Assembly: GCA_026461385.1 (NCBI GenBank)
Contig: JAPJNB010000018.1
Span: 1-34,768 of the forward strand
Direction: 5' to 3'
From: Akkermansiaceae bacterium
GTDB lineage: Bacteria; Verrucomicrobiota; Verrucomicrobiia; Verrucomicrobiales; Akkermansiaceae
Length of the DNA: 34,768 bases
Below are positions 17,492-29,009 of the stretch, piece by piece. Below the pieces are notes generated by a model. The model worked only from the letters and a program-made list of their open reading frames with translations. It made no database searches and was not told where the DNA came from. A program made the position numbers and the translations under genes. Within the stretch, counting starts at the first letter, position 1, and each line of letters opens with the position of its first letter.

Positions 17492-20400
17492 TCAGTTCCC
17501 TGAGTTCGAGTACGTCCGCAGGAAGAGTTGAATATCCTTCACACTCGCGACGAAGCGGTTGAGTCCCTCCTGCTCATCATTCAGCAGCGTGTAGGCGGGA
17601 ATGACAATTTTCCACTGGCCGTTCCACACACTCCGACCCACGAGACGCGTGTTGGTGAATTCCGCTGGGATCGCGCTATAGAAGAATGCAGCATCGCTGA
17701 CGGGGCGGAACGCTTGGTGTTTGCGGAGAATCCATGGCTGCTCGCTAAGGGTACCATTGGCATTGAAGAACTGAGTGGTGTTGAAAGCCGAGGCCCCGAG
17801 GTTGTAGGGCAGTGGCAAGGCTTGGTCGTGCACCGTCCATGTCCGCAGCGTATTGGAGTCGCCGAGTGGCGGCGCGAGCATGCAATCACTGCCGCAGGGA
17901 ATCAAATAAACATACGGCGTGGCGCTCAGCGAGTTGGTGGTGGTGCTTGAGGTGCTGGTCGCACCCGGCGAGCCGAAGGAGTAGGGATCCATTCCAACGT
18001 AACCCTTCAAGACGATGCCAGCACTGCTGATCTTGGTGGCGTAGCTGCTGGGGCTGTAGGCATGGTCGTTCGCCGCGAGTGGCAGTCCGAAATAGTTCTG
18101 ACCGTGCTGGATGGTGCTGCCAAAAGGAATCACGAGACCGGGGGCCGCCGAACCATCAGGCTTCTTGAGGTTGTTGCAATACTTCGCCACATCGGGGTCC
18201 GCCATGACGTTGGGCACGATGTATTGCTGCATCGTCTGTTTCCACGCGTCGTCGTCGCTGGTGATCGTGTCGTCATTGAGGATGCGGAATAATTCGCCGC
18301 GTAGACTGAAGAGCGTGCCGTAAGGATCGGGATTATTGATTCCAAGTCGGCCTTTCGCCACCGAGAAGTCCGCGTTCAATTGCGCCATGGTGCCGGCCAA
18401 GCCCGCATCGCCGAGGGTGCTGACGGTTGCTTGTGGCACATTATCAGTTAGATCTCCGAGCGCACGTGAAGCGACAACGTTAGCGATGACCGTCTTACCC
18501 GCCGTGGTACCGAGTAGACCCGTTTCATAGTCGTAGCTCTTCGCCGCGAGATAGGTATAGCGGCCCGCCAAATCAAACAGCGTGCGGTACTGCTCCAGCG
18601 CTTCGTTGCGGAAGGTGCGGAAGGTTAGATCCTTGGTCCGGTAACCGGTGATGGATGCCGCTGCGCGCTGACGGAAACTCTCGCGGTCGGTCAAGACGTT
18701 CTGGCCTTCGACCAGCACGTTCCGAAGGGCCTCGTTAGAGCGCTGGAAGTCGGTGGCGAGTTGTGCAGCCTCAAAACGGGCTGCAAGCAGGTCGCGATAC
18801 AATTGCTCGAATTCATAGAGTTGTTGCTTTTCTTCATAGCTGAAACTGATCGCTTCCATGATCGCATCCATGCTCATGATCGTAGCATTGAGCGGAGCAT
18901 TGAGCGCATCGCCTGACTTCTGACACAACAGCCCACCCAGCCTCAGAACTTTGCCGACGACCGCCGCGGAAACTCGAATCGATCCTTTGGCGGGAGCTCC
19001 CACCGAATTCGCCAATCCAACCACGTCAGGCACGGCCTCGGCCACGGCTTCCGCAGTGTCTTGGGTCGCACTTGCGGCCTCGTCCGCAGCGTCCGTGGCC
19101 GCAGCCAAGGCTGATTGAGCGGCGAGCAATGCGCTGGAAGTAGCGATTGCTACGCCACGGGTGGCGTAGATTCCAATGTGCGCATTTAGCAGATCGTCAT
19201 ACAATTTGTACTCGCGCTTGAATCGGGTGTAGAGCACTTGGACATTCTGATTGCACTCCAAGAAGGACAACTGCGCTTGATACGTGTCGAGCAATGCCTG
19301 CTGCAGACGTCCCGTGCTAGCACGCTGCCCGAGCGACTTGCCGCCCCAGTCAGATGACCATTGCAAAAACTGGTTGGGCCGCACGGTGACTGTTTTCAGC
19401 ACGCTCTTTTCAGGAGTCCGGCCATCCTTGGTGAGATCGGCCATGGAGTTACCGCTGAAACTGGCAATCTGCGTCGGAACATGGATCGACATCGTGACGG
19501 CGCTGCCGGTGTCCACCAAATCGGTTGGGCGATCGACGACAAACCAGTTTTGAATGTCGGGTCCGTCGTAATCTTGGGCATAGGTTTTCCCCACCCCAAT
19601 ATCCCCGCCATAAGGCGTGCCGAAGATATCAATAAGCTGGCCGACGAAGGCACCCTCTTGATCGACGATGGCCGTATTGGCATCGCTGATCTGGTTCTCT
19701 TGATTGCGCAGCAGGCGCGTCATCTTGGCCGCTTGATTGAAGGCACCTTTGGCATTGAGCGTGGCCCGCAGCGCTCGATCGTAGATCTGCTCGAAATGCG
19801 AATGGCCTGCCTGCAACTGCGAGGGTGAAATATCAAACGCGATGGCACCTGGACTCAGACCCAGCGGATTGAGGTGAGCGTTGGCATTGTCGATCGTGTT
19901 TTGGAATTCACTGGCGGCGCTGACGAGTTGATCGAGCTCCGGCACCGTCGTGCGATCGATGATCTGCACGCCGCTGTGATTCGGATTGTTATCTTTGTCA
20001 GGGAGCAAGGCATTGCCAGCAGCCCAGTTTAGGAAACTGCCTTGGGCGCTGCGCGAGATCCATTCATCCAGCCCTTGATTGCGGGTCACGCTCGTGGTCG
20101 CACTCACCCTGCCGTCACGAAACTGACTCCATCCGCTGGTAGGGTCGTCTTTGTAATTCTGGCGATGTACCAGACTGACGATCTGCTTGGCGCTCATCGC
20201 CACATTCGCGGCGGCGGCGGCAAATTTCCGCTCATCTTTGTAATCGATCTGGATCGACTGGCCCAGCATCGATACATCCTCAGCCGAGGTGGTCCAGGTG
20301 AAGTACGGATGTTCCAGTAGTTTATAATAGCCCTTCAGCGCCGTTAGATAATGACCATAGGCATCGCCGTGACCTTGCGGGAACATCCGCTGCGCATCGG

Positions 20401-23400
20401 CGGCGTCCACCACGCCATTCGCCGTGCTACTGCCGACCTTTTCCTTGATGTTGTAGTTGGTGGCGTAAAGCACCTCGCCGCTGTTGATGCCGCGGGTGTA
20501 GTTCCACCACAGACGGTTGTATGCCGGGGCGGTGCCCACGCCCGGATTGACACGATCATCGCGACCCTTCAGCAGCGCCAGCTCTTCCTCCAGTGAACTC
20601 GTGACTTGGCCTTCAAACGAAAAGCGGCTGGTGTTGACCTCGGTGACCGTCGTCTGATCATCGATCGAGATCGTTGGATTGGCGGCGTCGGCATAGGCCT
20701 CGTTGCCAAGGATCGTGTAAAGATCGTTGAGATAGCCAGCAGCCAAAATCAGCGCGCTGTTGGACGAGGTGAAGTCGATGTTAGAACCGATAGTGAAGTT
20801 TTTGCCGCGGTTGAGCACGGTTTCATAAATCTCGATGAGGCCTACATCGTTAATGTTATCGAGGTTGAGGGCGATGTCCCCTTCCCAACGTTTACCCGCT
20901 TGAGTGAGTAGCGAGACATCGGTGTTAATCTCGTTGTTGTAGAGATCGGTCATGCGTTGGTTGAATGGCGTAATTTTTGCCAGCACCCGCTTGATCCATC
21001 CCTCGACGAGTTTCGGAGGCATCCAGTTTGACCAAGTGGTGTCGCCGATTTTGCGATAGGCCATGGTGAAGTAGGTATCTCCCATCAAGACCGCTGGATT
21101 GCTGATCGTTGCCGTTGGTGATCCGCCGACCAAAATGCTGTTAGCAAGGGTGCCGCTTGGCCTGATCCAGTAGTTCGTATCTACGGCAAGATCGATGGTG
21201 TTGGCCGGCGCGGCGAGAGTGACTGTGGGAACACTGCTGTAGCCGTTACCCGCTTGGGTGATCGCAAAACCAGTGACCGTGCCACTACTCAAAATCGCCG
21301 TAGCGGTGGCATTGCTGCCGCTGGTAGGTGCCGCAATCGTCACGATTGGAGCAACTGAACCATAGCCGAAGCCAGCATTGTTGACATCAATAGCCGAGAT
21401 ACTGAAGCGCGTTGCATTGCCGACCGCGGTGGGGGCGATCGTCCCGGTGCCGGTGCCACCCGAGAACGTGAGTGTCGGTGCACTGGAATAGCCGAGACCG
21501 GGGGACGTGATCAAAATACTGCTGACCGTGCCGCTGGTGCCACCGCTGAGAACTGCCGTGGCCGTGGCGGCGGTTGTTGCTCCACCGTCGGTGATGGTGA
21601 TGGTGGGCGCAACTGTGTAAGTTTTGTTGCCCGGCGTCAGAGTGAAGCTGGCAGCGCTCAGCCCGAGCGTGGCCGTGGCCGTGGCGTTCGTGCCATTGAG
21701 TGGTGGGCTGCTGCCGTTGGTCGGGAAGCCATAGCGCCACTGGAATTCATAAAGCTCCGGGTGGCCGGCATAGTCGCCGCTATGGCGGAGCGTCACTTGT
21801 TCATCCAGTGGATTGCTCGATAAAAGGACCTTCAAATCCCCCGTGTGCAGGGCAGCATCCACCTTGATAATCTGCATCGCGATCGGCGTGCCCGAATCGG
21901 TGAACGCCTCACCGTTTTCAAAGACAAGCGTCACGTAACCCGTGCCCTTCCCCGTCGCGCTCAGAGCGTAGCTATCGACCGCCGTATCGGGATCGGTGAT
22001 GTCGGCTAACGAGCCCTTGTCAATCTTGCGGTGATCTTTGGCAGAGTCCACGATGTAGGTGCCCGGAACGGCGGAATTCTCACTGAAGGTCTCGATCTGG
22101 GTACTCAAGCCCTCGATGGCGGCATCCCACTTGCTTTTGTTCGCGATGTCGGATTGTGGGCAGAGATTTTTCAGCTCTGCGAGATCGGCGGTCCCCAGCA
22201 CGTTGAGATTTATATAGTCTTCACCTGCGATTTCATCGACGAACTCGCCCTTAAACGTGAGCGCACCTTTGCTGCCGTTGTTAGCATCAAAATAAAAGCG
22301 TTGCTGCAAATGCGGCGGCAGCTTTTGAAAGTAGGTCTTGCCCGCATAATCGCTGGTCAGCACCGTCGAGGGCAGCGACCTCAATCCCCCGCTATTTCCT
22401 AACAAAAAGGTCTTGGCGCGGGTCGCATCGTGCAGCGTCACGCTGTTTTTGTCGCTGCCGGTGTTGGCGATCGATTGTTGATAATAGACCTGAGCACTGG
22501 TGGCACCCCGCACTTGTGGCAGCGCACCGGCGATCGCGCTCGCCTTGGCCAAAGTCAGCGTCTCCGCCTTCTCCAGCACGGGTACAATCTTCTGCTGGGC
22601 GATCGGCAGAGTGACATCATCAGGCCACTTGGGTGCGTAGGTCAGGGTGACCGGCACGCTGCTACCCGTATCGGCGATGAAGGGCATGATCGTGCCTGCC
22701 GCAGGCTGCTGCGCGAGGCTTAGACTTGGCAGATAGAACCCATCGCGCGAGTTGTAAAAATACCGCATCCCGAATGATACGGGTGGCGCGATGCTGACCA
22801 GCGGTGCCGTGCTATAGCCGGTGCCCGCGTTGGTCACCGTGATCGACGTCACGGCAAAGCCCGTGATATTGCCGACCCCTGTCGGCGCCGTGCCAGCACT
22901 CGCGATTGTACCACCGGAAAAGGCAATCGTCGGCGCGGTGGTGTAGCCCGTACCTGCAGCGGTCACGGTGATGCTAGTGACTAAGCCATTGGCAAGCACC
23001 GCTGTCGCCGTCGCACCGCTACCGCCGCCGCCGGTGATCGCCACCGTTGGAGCGACCGAATACGTCTGAGTGCCGCTGGTGAGCGTGAAGCTTGCGGCGC
23101 TCAGGCCCCCGAGTGTTGCCGTCGCATTGGCGGTCATTCCACTACTAGGCGGCGCCACGCTGACCACGGGTGCTATCGCGTAACCCGCGCCTTTGACCGA
23201 CACCGTGATGCTGCTGACTCCACCGCTGCCATTGATCGCGGTCGTGGCTGCGGCACTGGTCTTCGCGTGCGCACCGCGATACGTCCAATCGTACCCTTGA
23301 CGGTCGCGGAAGGTGAAACTGTTGTAAGCCGTCGGAGCGCTTGCCCCAGTGGCATTGTCGGCAGTCCCAGCAACTTCATAGTTGAGCACATTTCCACTGG

Positions 23401-26155
23401 AATCGAGCGCAGGCGGCAGAGCGGCCAGTGGCATCGGCGGCTGGGCTTTGGTACCCGCAATCGCATTGTAGGTCAGCGGATAGGTGAAATTGGAACGCAC
23501 AACCTTGTAGGCATCGATGCTTGGCCGCAGGTCCGTCGGGCTGGTGTAGGCGAGCAGAACAAACGGCGACGAAGTGGTACTAGTGTTGTTCAAATCGTCG
23601 CGCAGCGCATAAGCACGACCCGCCACCATCAAGGCGTGTTCCTCATTGGGATTGAAGCCAATCTGCGTGCTATCATTCTGAACATAGAGGTTGCCCAACT
23701 GTTGCGATGGCCCCAAGTCCCCCGTGCCGATGCCCGAGGCGATCACGATTTCTGGCGGAGCCGGGCTGGTCGGATAAACCACGGTGTAGCGGCCGACCAC
23801 CGACGGCAGGTAAAACGACGCGAACTGCGAATTCGGTGCGACCACCTGCTTGAACCACCAGACGACCAACTGATTCTGCCCAGGCAGCGCGTTGACCGGA
23901 ATGATCGCGCCTGCTTCGGCCGCTTTCACGCCGTTGGTGAATGGGTTAATGTAGCCCGCCGGATAGTAGTTACTGCCGCTGGTGATATAGCCCGCAACTG
24001 AATAGGCCGAGCTTGGCGGCGTCAGCCGTTGACCGACATTCACGGTTGCGGAAAGATCAGCTACCCCGTCCGCATTGAGGTCATTGATCGTGCTCACCGC
24101 CGCCACCCCGTTGAGGGGGCCAGCACCGTCAGGATCGGCCACGGCCGCGCTGCCAAGTTTATTCTCAGACTGAATGTAAAGTGGCACATACCACGGCGCA
24201 CCCGCGCCAGCAAATTTCAATAGCGTGCGGTTCGTCTTGTCAGCCGAGCTGCTGAAATCGACCAGTAAATGTTGGGTCAAAATATCGAGGCTCGTTTCGC
24301 TTTCCGCTGGATCATCTTGGAAAATCACCTCGGGCAAATGCGCCGCCTCGAAGACCGGGCCCGTGCTGACTCCACTGCCGCTGTCCATCACCGTCACCGT
24401 TTGATAATTCGAGATCGAACTCGGCCACACCTGCGTGTATTTGCACAGATACTTCGGCCAGCGGATGGCGAGATCCGGCGCGTTGGGTGCTGTTAGGAAA
24501 TAGATCGAGGCATCTTTTTCTTCGAGCCAATAGATCGTGATCTTGTCGGGGTTATTATTTTCACGTTCAGCATGGTAGACCAGAGTCCCGTTCGCCAGAG
24601 CGCTGGTACCGTAGAGCGGCTTGCTCGCGTCATTGGAATTGAAAACGACTGAGGGGATCAATTGATCATCGCCATTTTGCACTGCTTCCTGGCGGGGACG
24701 GAGTTGCTGGCCGAGTGGTGTCTCGATCGTGGTCGACTCCGCCACCATTTTGACGTCGACGATGTCGGCACCCAGGAATTCATGAACGCCTGAGGTACCC
24801 TGCTGTAAATTTCCAAGGTATTCCACAAAGATGCGGCCCTCGGTATTATAGGCATGCAACGCCGCTTGACCGCTGCCTTTTTCAAACCAGAGCGTCCGCT
24901 TTTCGCTGGACGGCTGGGAAGACGCATCCGTCGGCGGCGTGTAACCCACCGGGGTAAATTCATCCGCCACATGGCTAGGCACATAAATGTTGTAAACCGG
25001 ATTCACCGTCACAATCCGTCCCGTGGGAATCTGGACGGTGGGTGAGCTAAACGACTTTTGCGTCCAGTAGATCGTCCGTGGCGTTTGCTGCGAAGCCGAC
25101 GAAACCGAGAACACCTCCGTCCGGAACTTGTAGGTCGCCACCGATTCCCCAGAAGCGCTGGTATCCGGAACCGCCGATACCCAAGTGACCGTCACCCGAC
25201 CCGGCTGCGACGCAAATACCTTGTTGGCGTGCGGGCTGAAATAATAGCTCGAAACTGGCGTGAACGTTTTGGCCGTCGAAGTGCTGATCGTGCTGTCCGC
25301 CGTGCCCGCTAGCGTCACCGTCAGGCCATCGACCACATTCACCCGCTGGCCCAGTAACATCGCCCCGCTGGCCAAGCCACTCGGCACACTGGCTACGGTG
25401 ACGGTCACGCTGGTCGTCGAACTGCTCGTCACATTGACCGTGCCCAGCGGAGAAAGTGGCTGAGTCGAGCCATTGAGATTGGTGACATAAGCACTCGAAA
25501 ACGTCTCCCCCGGCTGCACGGGTTGCGCCCGCCAGTAGGTGTTGGCGGTCATGGCTCCGCTCCACGTCACCAAGGGGCGCTGGATCTCCTCGCCCATCAT
25601 GTAACGTGGCACACCCGAGGCAAAACTGTGGCCCATACTGGCCCGAGCCAGCACGATCGTCACCACCGGTGCGGCCACCACCGTCCTGTCACTGGCCTTC
25701 GGGTAACGCCCAGCGGTGATGCCAGAGGTCGAAATTGGCCCCGCGGTCGAGGAGGTGTTGGCCTGTCCGGCATACTGCGGAGTGGTGGCTGCGGTGCCCG
25801 TCGGTAGCGTCGGCGGAGCGATCGTGATGGTCGGTGGCACGGCGCTGTAGCCGCTGCCGCCCGTGTTGACCGTGATCGATGTCACGATGCCACCCGTCAA
25901 AACGGCCGTTGCCGTGGCCGTAGTACCACTGGGGGGAGGCCCCACCGTAACGGTGGGTGCTGAAGTGTAACCCGCGCCGCCACCACGCACCGTGATCGCG
26001 CTGACCGCACCACTCGTCACCGCAGCCGAGGCACCCGCGCGGCGACTGTCGAGCAAGTTCGTCGCCCCGCCACGGATCTCGTATTGAGCGTGTGCCAACG
26101 ATCCCAGCAAAAAGCCGCAGAGGGTGGCAAAAAGGATAAAAAATCGAGAATTCAT
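17492..26155 (-). CDS. giant secreted protein with [11 protein letters not shown] repeats and a Tc-toxin-A-like C-terminal part
   Basis: 2887 residues from ATG 26155, which opens a Sec signal peptide ([14 protein letters not shown], ending AHAQ). Residues 1-1700 are rich in beta-type sequence and carry three clusters of [14 protein letters not shown] repeats at about 44-120, 976-1128 and 1483-1653. Residues about 1700-2560 are mainly helical and include a calcium-loop-like [13 protein letters not shown] (near 1910) followed by [19 protein letters not shown]. An Ala-rich helix lies at about 2335-2385, and a long helical stretch ends in [18 protein letters not shown] (about 2530). The last 350 residues look beta-sandwich-like and end in [17 protein letters not shown]. 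The order of helices then a beta domain, and these short motifs, recall Tc-toxin A subunits; this is my comparison, not a search. No enzyme motif is seen. A TTG start at 26188 is less likely. Confidence 0.85.
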   Translation of the reverse strand: MNSRFFILFATLCGFLLGSLAHAQYEIRGGATNLLDSRRAGASAAVTSGAVSAITVRGGGAGYTSAPTVTVGPPPSGTTATATAVLTGGIVTSITVNTGGSGYSAVPPTITIAPPTLPTGTAATTPQYAGQANTSSTAGPISTSGITAGRYPKASDRTVVAAPVVTIVLARASMGHSFASGVPRYMMGEEIQRPLVTWSGAMTANTYWRAQPVQPGETFSSAYVTNLNGSTQPLSPLGTVNVTSSSTTSVTVTVASVPSGLASGAMLLGQRVNVVDGLTVTLAGTADSTISTSTAKTFTPVSSYYFSPHANKVFASQPGRVTVTWVSAVPDTSASGESVATYKFRTEVFSVSSASQQTPRTIYWTQKSFSSPTVQIPTGRIVTVNPVYNIYVPSHVADEFTPVGYTPPTDASSQPSSEKRTLWFEKGSGQAALHAYNTEGRIFVEYLGNLQQGTSGVHEFLGADIVDVKMVAESTTIETPLGQQLRPRQEAVQNGDDQLIPSVVFNSNDASKPLYGTSALANGTLVYHAERENNNPDKITIYWLEEKDASIYFLTAPNAPDLAIRWPKYLCKYTQVWPSSISNYQTVTVMDSGSGVSTGPVFEAAHLPEVIFQDDPAESETSLDILTQHLLVDFSSSADKTNRTLLKFAGAGAPWYVPLYIQSENKLGSAAVADPDGAGPLNGVAAVSTINDLNADGVADLSATVNVGQRLTPPSSAYSVAGYITSGSNYYPAGYINPFTNGVKAAEAGAIIPVNALPGQNQLVVWWFKQVVAPNSQFASFYLPSVVGRYTVVYPTSPAPPEIVIASGIGTGDLGPSQQLGNLYVQNDSTQIGFNPNEEHALMVAGRAYALRDDLNNTSTTSSPFVLLAYTSPTDLRPSIDAYKVVRSNFTYPLTYNAIAGTKAQPPMPLAALPPALDSSGNVLNYEVAGTADNATGASAPTAYNSFTFRDRQGYDWTYRGAHAKTSAAATTAINGSGGVSSITVSVKGAGYAIAPVVSVAPPSSGMTANATATLGGLSAASFTLTSGTQTYSVAPTVAITGGGGSGATATAVLANGLVTSITVTAAGTGYTTAPTIAFSGGTIASAGTAPTGVGNITGFAVTSITVTNAGTGYSTAPLVSIAPPVSFGMRYFYNSRDGFYLPSLSLAQQPAAGTIMPFIADTGSSVPVTLTYAPKWPDDVTLPIAQQKIVPVLEKAETLTLAKASAIAGALPQVRGATSAQVYYQQSIANTGSDKNSVTLHDATRAKTFLLGNSGGLRSLPSTVLTSDYAGKTYFQKLPPHLQQRFYFDANNGSKGALTFKGEFVDEIAGEDYINLNVLGTADLAELKNLCPQSDIANKSKWDAAIEGLSTQIETFSENSAVPGTYIVDSAKDHRKIDKGSLADITDPDTAVDSYALSATGKGTGYVTLVFENGEAFTDSGTPIAMQIIKVDAALHTGDLKVLLSSNPLDEQVTLRHSGDYAGHPELYEFQWRYGFPTNGSSPPLNGTNATATATLGLSAASFTLTPGNKTYTVAPTITITDGGATTAATATAVLSGGTSGTVSSILITSPGLGYSSAPTLTFSGGTGTGTIAPTAVGNATRFSISAIDVNNAGFGYGSVAPIVTIAAPTSGSNATATAILSSGTVTGFAITQAGNGYSSVPTVTLAAPANTIDLAVDTNYWIRPSGTLANSILVGGSPTATISNPAVLMGDTYFTMAYRKIGDTTWSNWMPPKLVEGWIKRVLAKITPFNQRMTDLYNNEINTDVSLLTQAGKRWEGDIALNLDNINDVGLIEIYETVLNRGKNFTIGSNIDFTSSNSALILAAGYLNDLYTILGNEAYADAANPTISIDDQTTVTEVNTSRFSFEGQVTSSLEEELALLKGRDDRVNPGVGTAPAYNRLWWNYTRGINSGEVLYATNYNIKEKVGSSTANGVVDAADAQRMFPQGHGDAYGHYLTALKGYYKLLEHPYFTWTTSAEDVSMLGQSIQIDYKDERKFAAAAANVAMSAKQIVSLVHRQNYKDDPTSGWSQFRDGRVSATTSVTRNQGLDEWISRSAQGSFLNWAAGNALLPDKDNNPNHSGVQIIDRTTVPELDQLVSAASEFQNTIDNANAHLNPLGLSPGAIAFDISPSQLQAGHSHFEQIYDRALRATLNAKGAFNQAAKMTRLLRNQENQISDANTAIVDQEGAFVGQLIDIFGTPYGGDIGVGKTYAQDYDGPDIQNWFVVDRPTDLVDTGSAVTMSIHVPTQIASFSGNSMADLTKDGRTPEKSVLKTVTVRPNQFLQWSSDWGGKSLGQRASTGRLQQALLDTYQAQLSFLECNQNVQVLYTRFKREYKLYDDLLNAHIGIYATRGVAIATSSALLAAQSALAAATDAADEAASATQDTAEAVAEAVPDVVGLANSVGAPAKGSIRVSAAVVGKVLRLGGLLCQKSGDALNAPLNATIMSMDAIMEAISFSYEEKQQLYEFEQLYRDLLAARFEAAQLATDFQRSNEALRNVLVEGQNVLTDRESFRQRAAASITGYRTKDLTFRTFRNEALEQYRTLFDLAGRYTYLAAKSYDYETGLLGTTAGKTVIANVVASRALGDLTDNVPQATVSTLGDAGLAGTMAQLNADFSVAKGRLGINNPDPYGTLFSLRGELFRILNDDTITSDDDAWKQTMQQYIVPNVMADPDVAKYCNNLKKPDGSAAPGLVIPFGSTIQHGQNYFGLPLAANDHAYSPSSYATKISSAGIVLKGYVGMDPYSFGSPGATSTSSTTTNSLSATPYVYLIPCGSDCMLAPPLGDSNTLRTWTVHDQALPLPYNLGASAFNTTQFFNANGTLSEQPWILRKHQAFRPVSDAAFFYSAIPAEFTNTRLVGRSVWNGQWKIVIPAYTLLNDEQEGLNRFVASVKDIQLFLRTYSNSGN
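21195..21705 (-). repeat. repeat cluster C of the giant exoprotein (about residues 1483-1653)
   Basis: Within the giant gene this segment encodes three to four degenerate copies of a roughly 45-60 residue unit. It alternates [12 protein letters not shown] and [14 protein letters not shown] strands with [15 protein letters not shown] and [15 protein letters not shown]. It shares LSAASFTLT with cluster B, so the two clusters probably arose by duplication. Confidence 0.75.
22770..23225 (-). repeat. repeat cluster B of the giant exoprotein (about residues 976-1128)
   Basis: Encodes copies ending in [43 protein letters not shown] and [15 protein letters not shown]. These are separated by strands such as [18 protein letters not shown]. 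The spacing is about 30-60 residues per copy. Confidence 0.75.
25795..26025 (-). repeat. repeat cluster A of the giant exoprotein (about residues 44-120)
   Basis: Two adjacent copies near the mature N-terminus, centred on [15 protein letters not shown] and [16 protein letters not shown] and joined by [17 protein letters not shown]. They belong to the same family as clusters B and C. Confidence 0.75.
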
Positions 26156-26511
26156 AAAAAATAGAGGGTACGGGGTCAGGCGACCCAACGTCTTTGGGTG
26201 AAATTAAAATCATGCACGATCGCGCCCTGAAATGGCACGAGTCGTCGATCGGAGGCGGTTTGGGCCACGCTCCATGGCTTCAAGATTGCGCTCCATGTCT
26301 CCGAGATTGCGCTCCACTTCTCCGAGATTGCGCTCCATTTCTCCAAGATTGCGGTCCATTTCTCCGACATTGCGGTGTTTTTCTTCGACACCACGCGCCG
26401 AAGCTTGGGAGACAAGCGCCCAAACGGCACGCCACACGGCCATGCCGTCTGGCGGCAGTCCGTGCCTGTCTCTACCTTTGCTGGATTCATGCGGTGGCGG
26501 TGGGTGACGGC
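26156..26511. other. intergenic region between giant and S74 genes
   Basis: 356 bp with no confident gene. It contains five 21-bp tandem repeats (26269-26373) and, at 26443-26457, a small inverted repeat (TGCCG / CGGCA). Because 21 is a multiple of three, frames on both strands stay open across the repeat. The longest minus-strand possibilities (26210-26443 and 26176-26490) have no recognisable domain. Any promoter or leader of the giant gene must also lie here; I cannot point to one. Confidence 0.5.
26269..26373. repeat. five tandem copies of a 21-bp repeat
   Basis: Consensus GCTCCATTTCTCCGAGATTGC, period exactly 21. Units run 26269-26289, 26290-26310, 26311-26331, 26332-26352 and 26353-26373, with one to six differences from the consensus; a decayed sixth copy follows. 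Translated on the minus strand it gives the heptads NLGEMER in one frame and AISEKWS in another, both with hydrophobic residues at a/d-type spacing. It could be a non-coding minisatellite or part of a small coiled-coil protein. Confidence 0.9.
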
Positions 26512-28959
26512 TTAATTGGCGGCGTTGGCGGTCTTGATCGAGACCGTTTCGGGCGCGCTGCCCTTGGTCAGGCGCTGTTCGAGAGCGATCAGGCGCGCTT
26601 CCACACTCGCATCCTTGGCGGCTAGCTCACGACGCAGCGCCGCATTTTCATCCTGCACGGACTTGACCTTGCGGACCAATTCTTGCGTCGCCGAGACGTT
26701 CAACATCGCGATCGCATCGTAATCCACGGAGCGGAAATCCGGCACCTCGCGGCCATAAACGAAGGTTTTCTCTTCCGCCGATTTCAGGCTGGTGCGGAAT
26801 GCGTCGCCGCGCACTTCCAGGACTTCCTCAATCGACTCGCCGCTTGGGAGAATCAAGCGCACCCGCTCGCCCACCTTGAGGTCCGTCGCCAGCTCGATCC
26901 AACCGTCCTTCACCGTCGCCTTCTTGAGGATATCCGGCACTACCCCCTTGGTGGTGTTTACGGCTTCCGGATAAAATTCCTCCACTTGCTGGGCGATCAG
27001 CTTCTTCTGTGGCCGGTTACCGTTGGTGACGGTGTCTTTAAACTGATAATCGGTAACTTGCATCGCCATTAGGGTTTGGAGGTCCTTAGCAGAATCGGTG
27101 GCGTGGAGGATATTTTTGATGCGGATGTCTGAATTGACATGGAAGATGGAGGCTGCAACGTAGCCATCGGCCCAGATTGAAAGGGGTACATTGGTTTCGT
27201 AGTTGTTATTGCCACTTGCGCCATCGGTGTAGAGGACGCCGTAGCGATCATAGCTGGCCAGTTTGGTGCCGACATTCAGCTTGCCGAGAGTCGAAGCACT
27301 GCCAATTTGGACGATGCCGGATGAAAGAATCACCATACCATCGGTGGTGCCGCCGCCCATGAAATGGAGACTTTTTGCGCTCCCTGAGAAGCCGAAGTAC
27401 ATGTCTCCAACATTGGTGCTGTATACCGTATTTGATCCATCGTTTCGGATCCAGGCCCCCGTCGCGGGATCCCCCGTGCCGATCGTGAACGCAGGATTGC
27501 CACTGTTCACCGTGAACTTACCCAGGGGCGAGGTGTTACCGATGCCGACGTTGCCGTTGCCTTTGATGCGCATGGTCTCGGTCATCGCGGCCGAGCTGCC
27601 GTAGCCGAAGGCGACGTCACTGGTGCTATCAGCAGTATGAATTTGCAAGAGGCCACCCTGAATGCCGAAACCGTAGCCCCCTGCTCCTTGGCCCCAAAGG
27701 GCAATTTTTTCCCCCAAAGTGTTAGCGAAGTTAAGTGGAACACCGGGCGTTGTGGTGCCGATGCCCACATTGCCATTGCCGTGGATGCTGATGAACGCAC
27801 CACCGGCGCGCTTTGTGACATCCACGTTCATTCCCAATATCAGCGCAGTATCAAACCAATTGGTGCCTGCGGCGGTGCGCAATGCGGAGATCGCCAAACT
27901 TGAGTTGCTGTTCGCATTAAATCCGAAGTTACCCAAAATTAATTCGCTACCCGCGGAGGTCCCCACAGCTCCGGCATTCGTGATGAAAGAGGGGCTGAGG
28001 GTAGAGGCATCGCCACCTAGAGAGCCAATCGTCAGCTTGGTGCCAATGCCGATGTTACCGCTTGTGACAAAGGATCCCCCCGTGATCGCACCAGTGGCAG
28101 TGATCGTACCTGCTGTACTAACAGATCCGCCGGTGATCGCTCCTGTGGCGGTGATCGCACCGGTCACCGAGAGCGCGACCGCCGGACTGGCGGTGCCGAT
28201 GCCAACGTTGCCGCCGCTCGGATTGAGCAGCAGGTTCTGCGCGCCGGTGCTTTCCTTGTAAGCTTGGATGAAGCCCGTGCCGTTGCCGGTGCTATCAACG
28301 CCGATGCGCAGGCGCTCGGTGATATCGTCGGCGGTGACGAGCAACTGTGGGGTGGAAGTGGTAGTGCTAGTATTGGCCCCGCTGACGGTAAACAAGGAGG
28401 GCGGCGCGGTATTGCCGATGCCGACATTTCCCGAGTCCAGCGCAGTGAGGGCGGCACCGCCGTTGGAGCCGAGTTGCTCGGCGTATTTGGCGCGGAAGGC
28501 ATAGGCGGAACTGACAATCTGCTGGCGCGGAGTGATTTCATTGTCCACGGCCACCGTGCCGTCGTCGATCGTGACGCCGAGGTAACGGGTGGAACCACCG
28601 AAGACGGCGAGGTCGCCGATTTTCACGGTGGGCACGCCCTTGGTGGATTCACTGTAGCCAAAAGTGGTGCCTGTGGTGGCAACACCTTGGCCGATGAGCA
28701 CGCTGAACTCACCGCCAGAAATCGTCACGGTCTGCTGCTCTGAGTAAAGCAAATTGGCCAAAAGCACGTTCGATGGGTGATCCCAAACGCGGAAGGTCAC
28801 CGTGCGGTTGACCGGAGCGGCCAGGCCGATCACCGCGCCCGTCGTATCCAAGGCACGGCCTTGGTAACTGATGTAACCCGGCACCGCGCTGGTGATGGTC
28901 TGGGCATGAACACTCTGCAGCAAACACAGGGTGGTGAAGAGGATGGCGATCTTTTTCAT
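26512..28959 (-). CDS. secreted tail-fibre-like protein with S74 intramolecular chaperone domain
   Basis: 815 residues from ATG 28959, which opens a signal peptide (MKKIAILFTTLCLLQS, ending VHAQ). The N-terminal domain starts PGYISYQGRALDTTGAVIG and ends ITPRQQIVSSAYAFRAKYA, a layout common in fibre-like exoproteins. Residues about 150-600 hold GNVGIG-type beta repeats, including a 17-residue duplication around ITATGAITGG. The peptidase S74 (endosialidase chaperone) domain begins at SDIRIKN, with Ser610 as the expected self-cleavage serine and AQQVEEFYPEAV downstream. S74 domains help trimerise beta-helical fibres and cut themselves off. Here an inserted VGERVRLILPSGE-type strand region and a heptad coiled coil (ENAALRRELAA) follow it. 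The gene lies between the 566-residue exoprotein (upstream) and the giant gene (downstream). Confidence 0.88.
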   Translation of the reverse strand: MKKIAILFTTLCLLQSVHAQTITSAVPGYISYQGRALDTTGAVIGLAAPVNRTVTFRVWDHPSNVLLANLLYSEQQTVTISGGEFSVLIGQGVATTGTTFGYSESTKGVPTVKIGDLAVFGGSTRYLGVTIDDGTVAVDNEITPRQQIVSSAYAFRAKYAEQLGSNGGAALTALDSGNVGIGNTAPPSLFTVSGANTSTTTSTPQLLVTADDITERLRIGVDSTGNGTGFIQAYKESTGAQNLLLNPSGGNVGIGTASPAVALSVTGAITATGAITGGSVSTAGTITATGAITGGSFVTSGNIGIGTKLTIGSLGGDASTLSPSFITNAGAVGTSAGSELILGNFGFNANSNSSLAISALRTAAGTNWFDTALILGMNVDVTKRAGGAFISIHGNGNVGIGTTTPGVPLNFANTLGEKIALWGQGAGGYGFGIQGGLLQIHTADSTSDVAFGYGSSAAMTETMRIKGNGNVGIGNTSPLGKFTVNSGNPAFTIGTGDPATGAWIRNDGSNTVYSTNVGDMYFGFSGSAKSLHFMGGGTTDGMVILSSGIVQIGSASTLGKLNVGTKLASYDRYGVLYTDGASGNNNYETNVPLSIWADGYVAASIFHVNSDIRIKNILHATDSAKDLQTLMAMQVTDYQFKDTVTNGNRPQKKLIAQQVEEFYPEAVNTTKGVVPDILKKATVKDGWIELATDLKVGERVRLILPSGESIEEVLEVRGDAFRTSLKSAEEKTFVYGREVPDFRSVDYDAIAMLNVSATQELVRKVKSVQDENAALRRELAAKDASVEARLIALEQRLTKGSAPETVSIKTANAAN
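28073..28174 (-). repeat. 51-bp internal duplication in the S74 fibre gene
   Basis: Two copies of a segment beginning GATCCNCC and running through GTGATCGCACC start 51 bp apart (28073 and 28124). They encode the 17-residue period AITGGSVSTAGTITATG. It lies in the fibre shaft and fits growth by slippage or unequal exchange. Confidence 0.6.
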
Positions 28960-29009
28960 AATGGTGGAGAGTTTAGAGTTAGAAGTTAGAAGGGATGCGG
29001 ATTTCAAAT

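Noticed and set aside
19361..24001. Long plus-strand open frames opposite the giant exoprotein gene (for example 23267-24001, 19361-19828)
   Set aside because: They are Arg/Gly-rich shadows of a GC-rich gene on the other strand, with no domain motifs; the minus frame has a signal peptide and conserved-looking repeats.
26269..26373. CRISPR array
   Set aside because: The 21-bp units are contiguous with no spacers and no cas genes are nearby.
26194..26625. Plus-strand 143-codon frame over the 21-bp repeats
   Set aside because: It runs into the 3' end of the S74 gene on the opposite strand and has no recognisable domain; openness is explained by the period-21 repeat.
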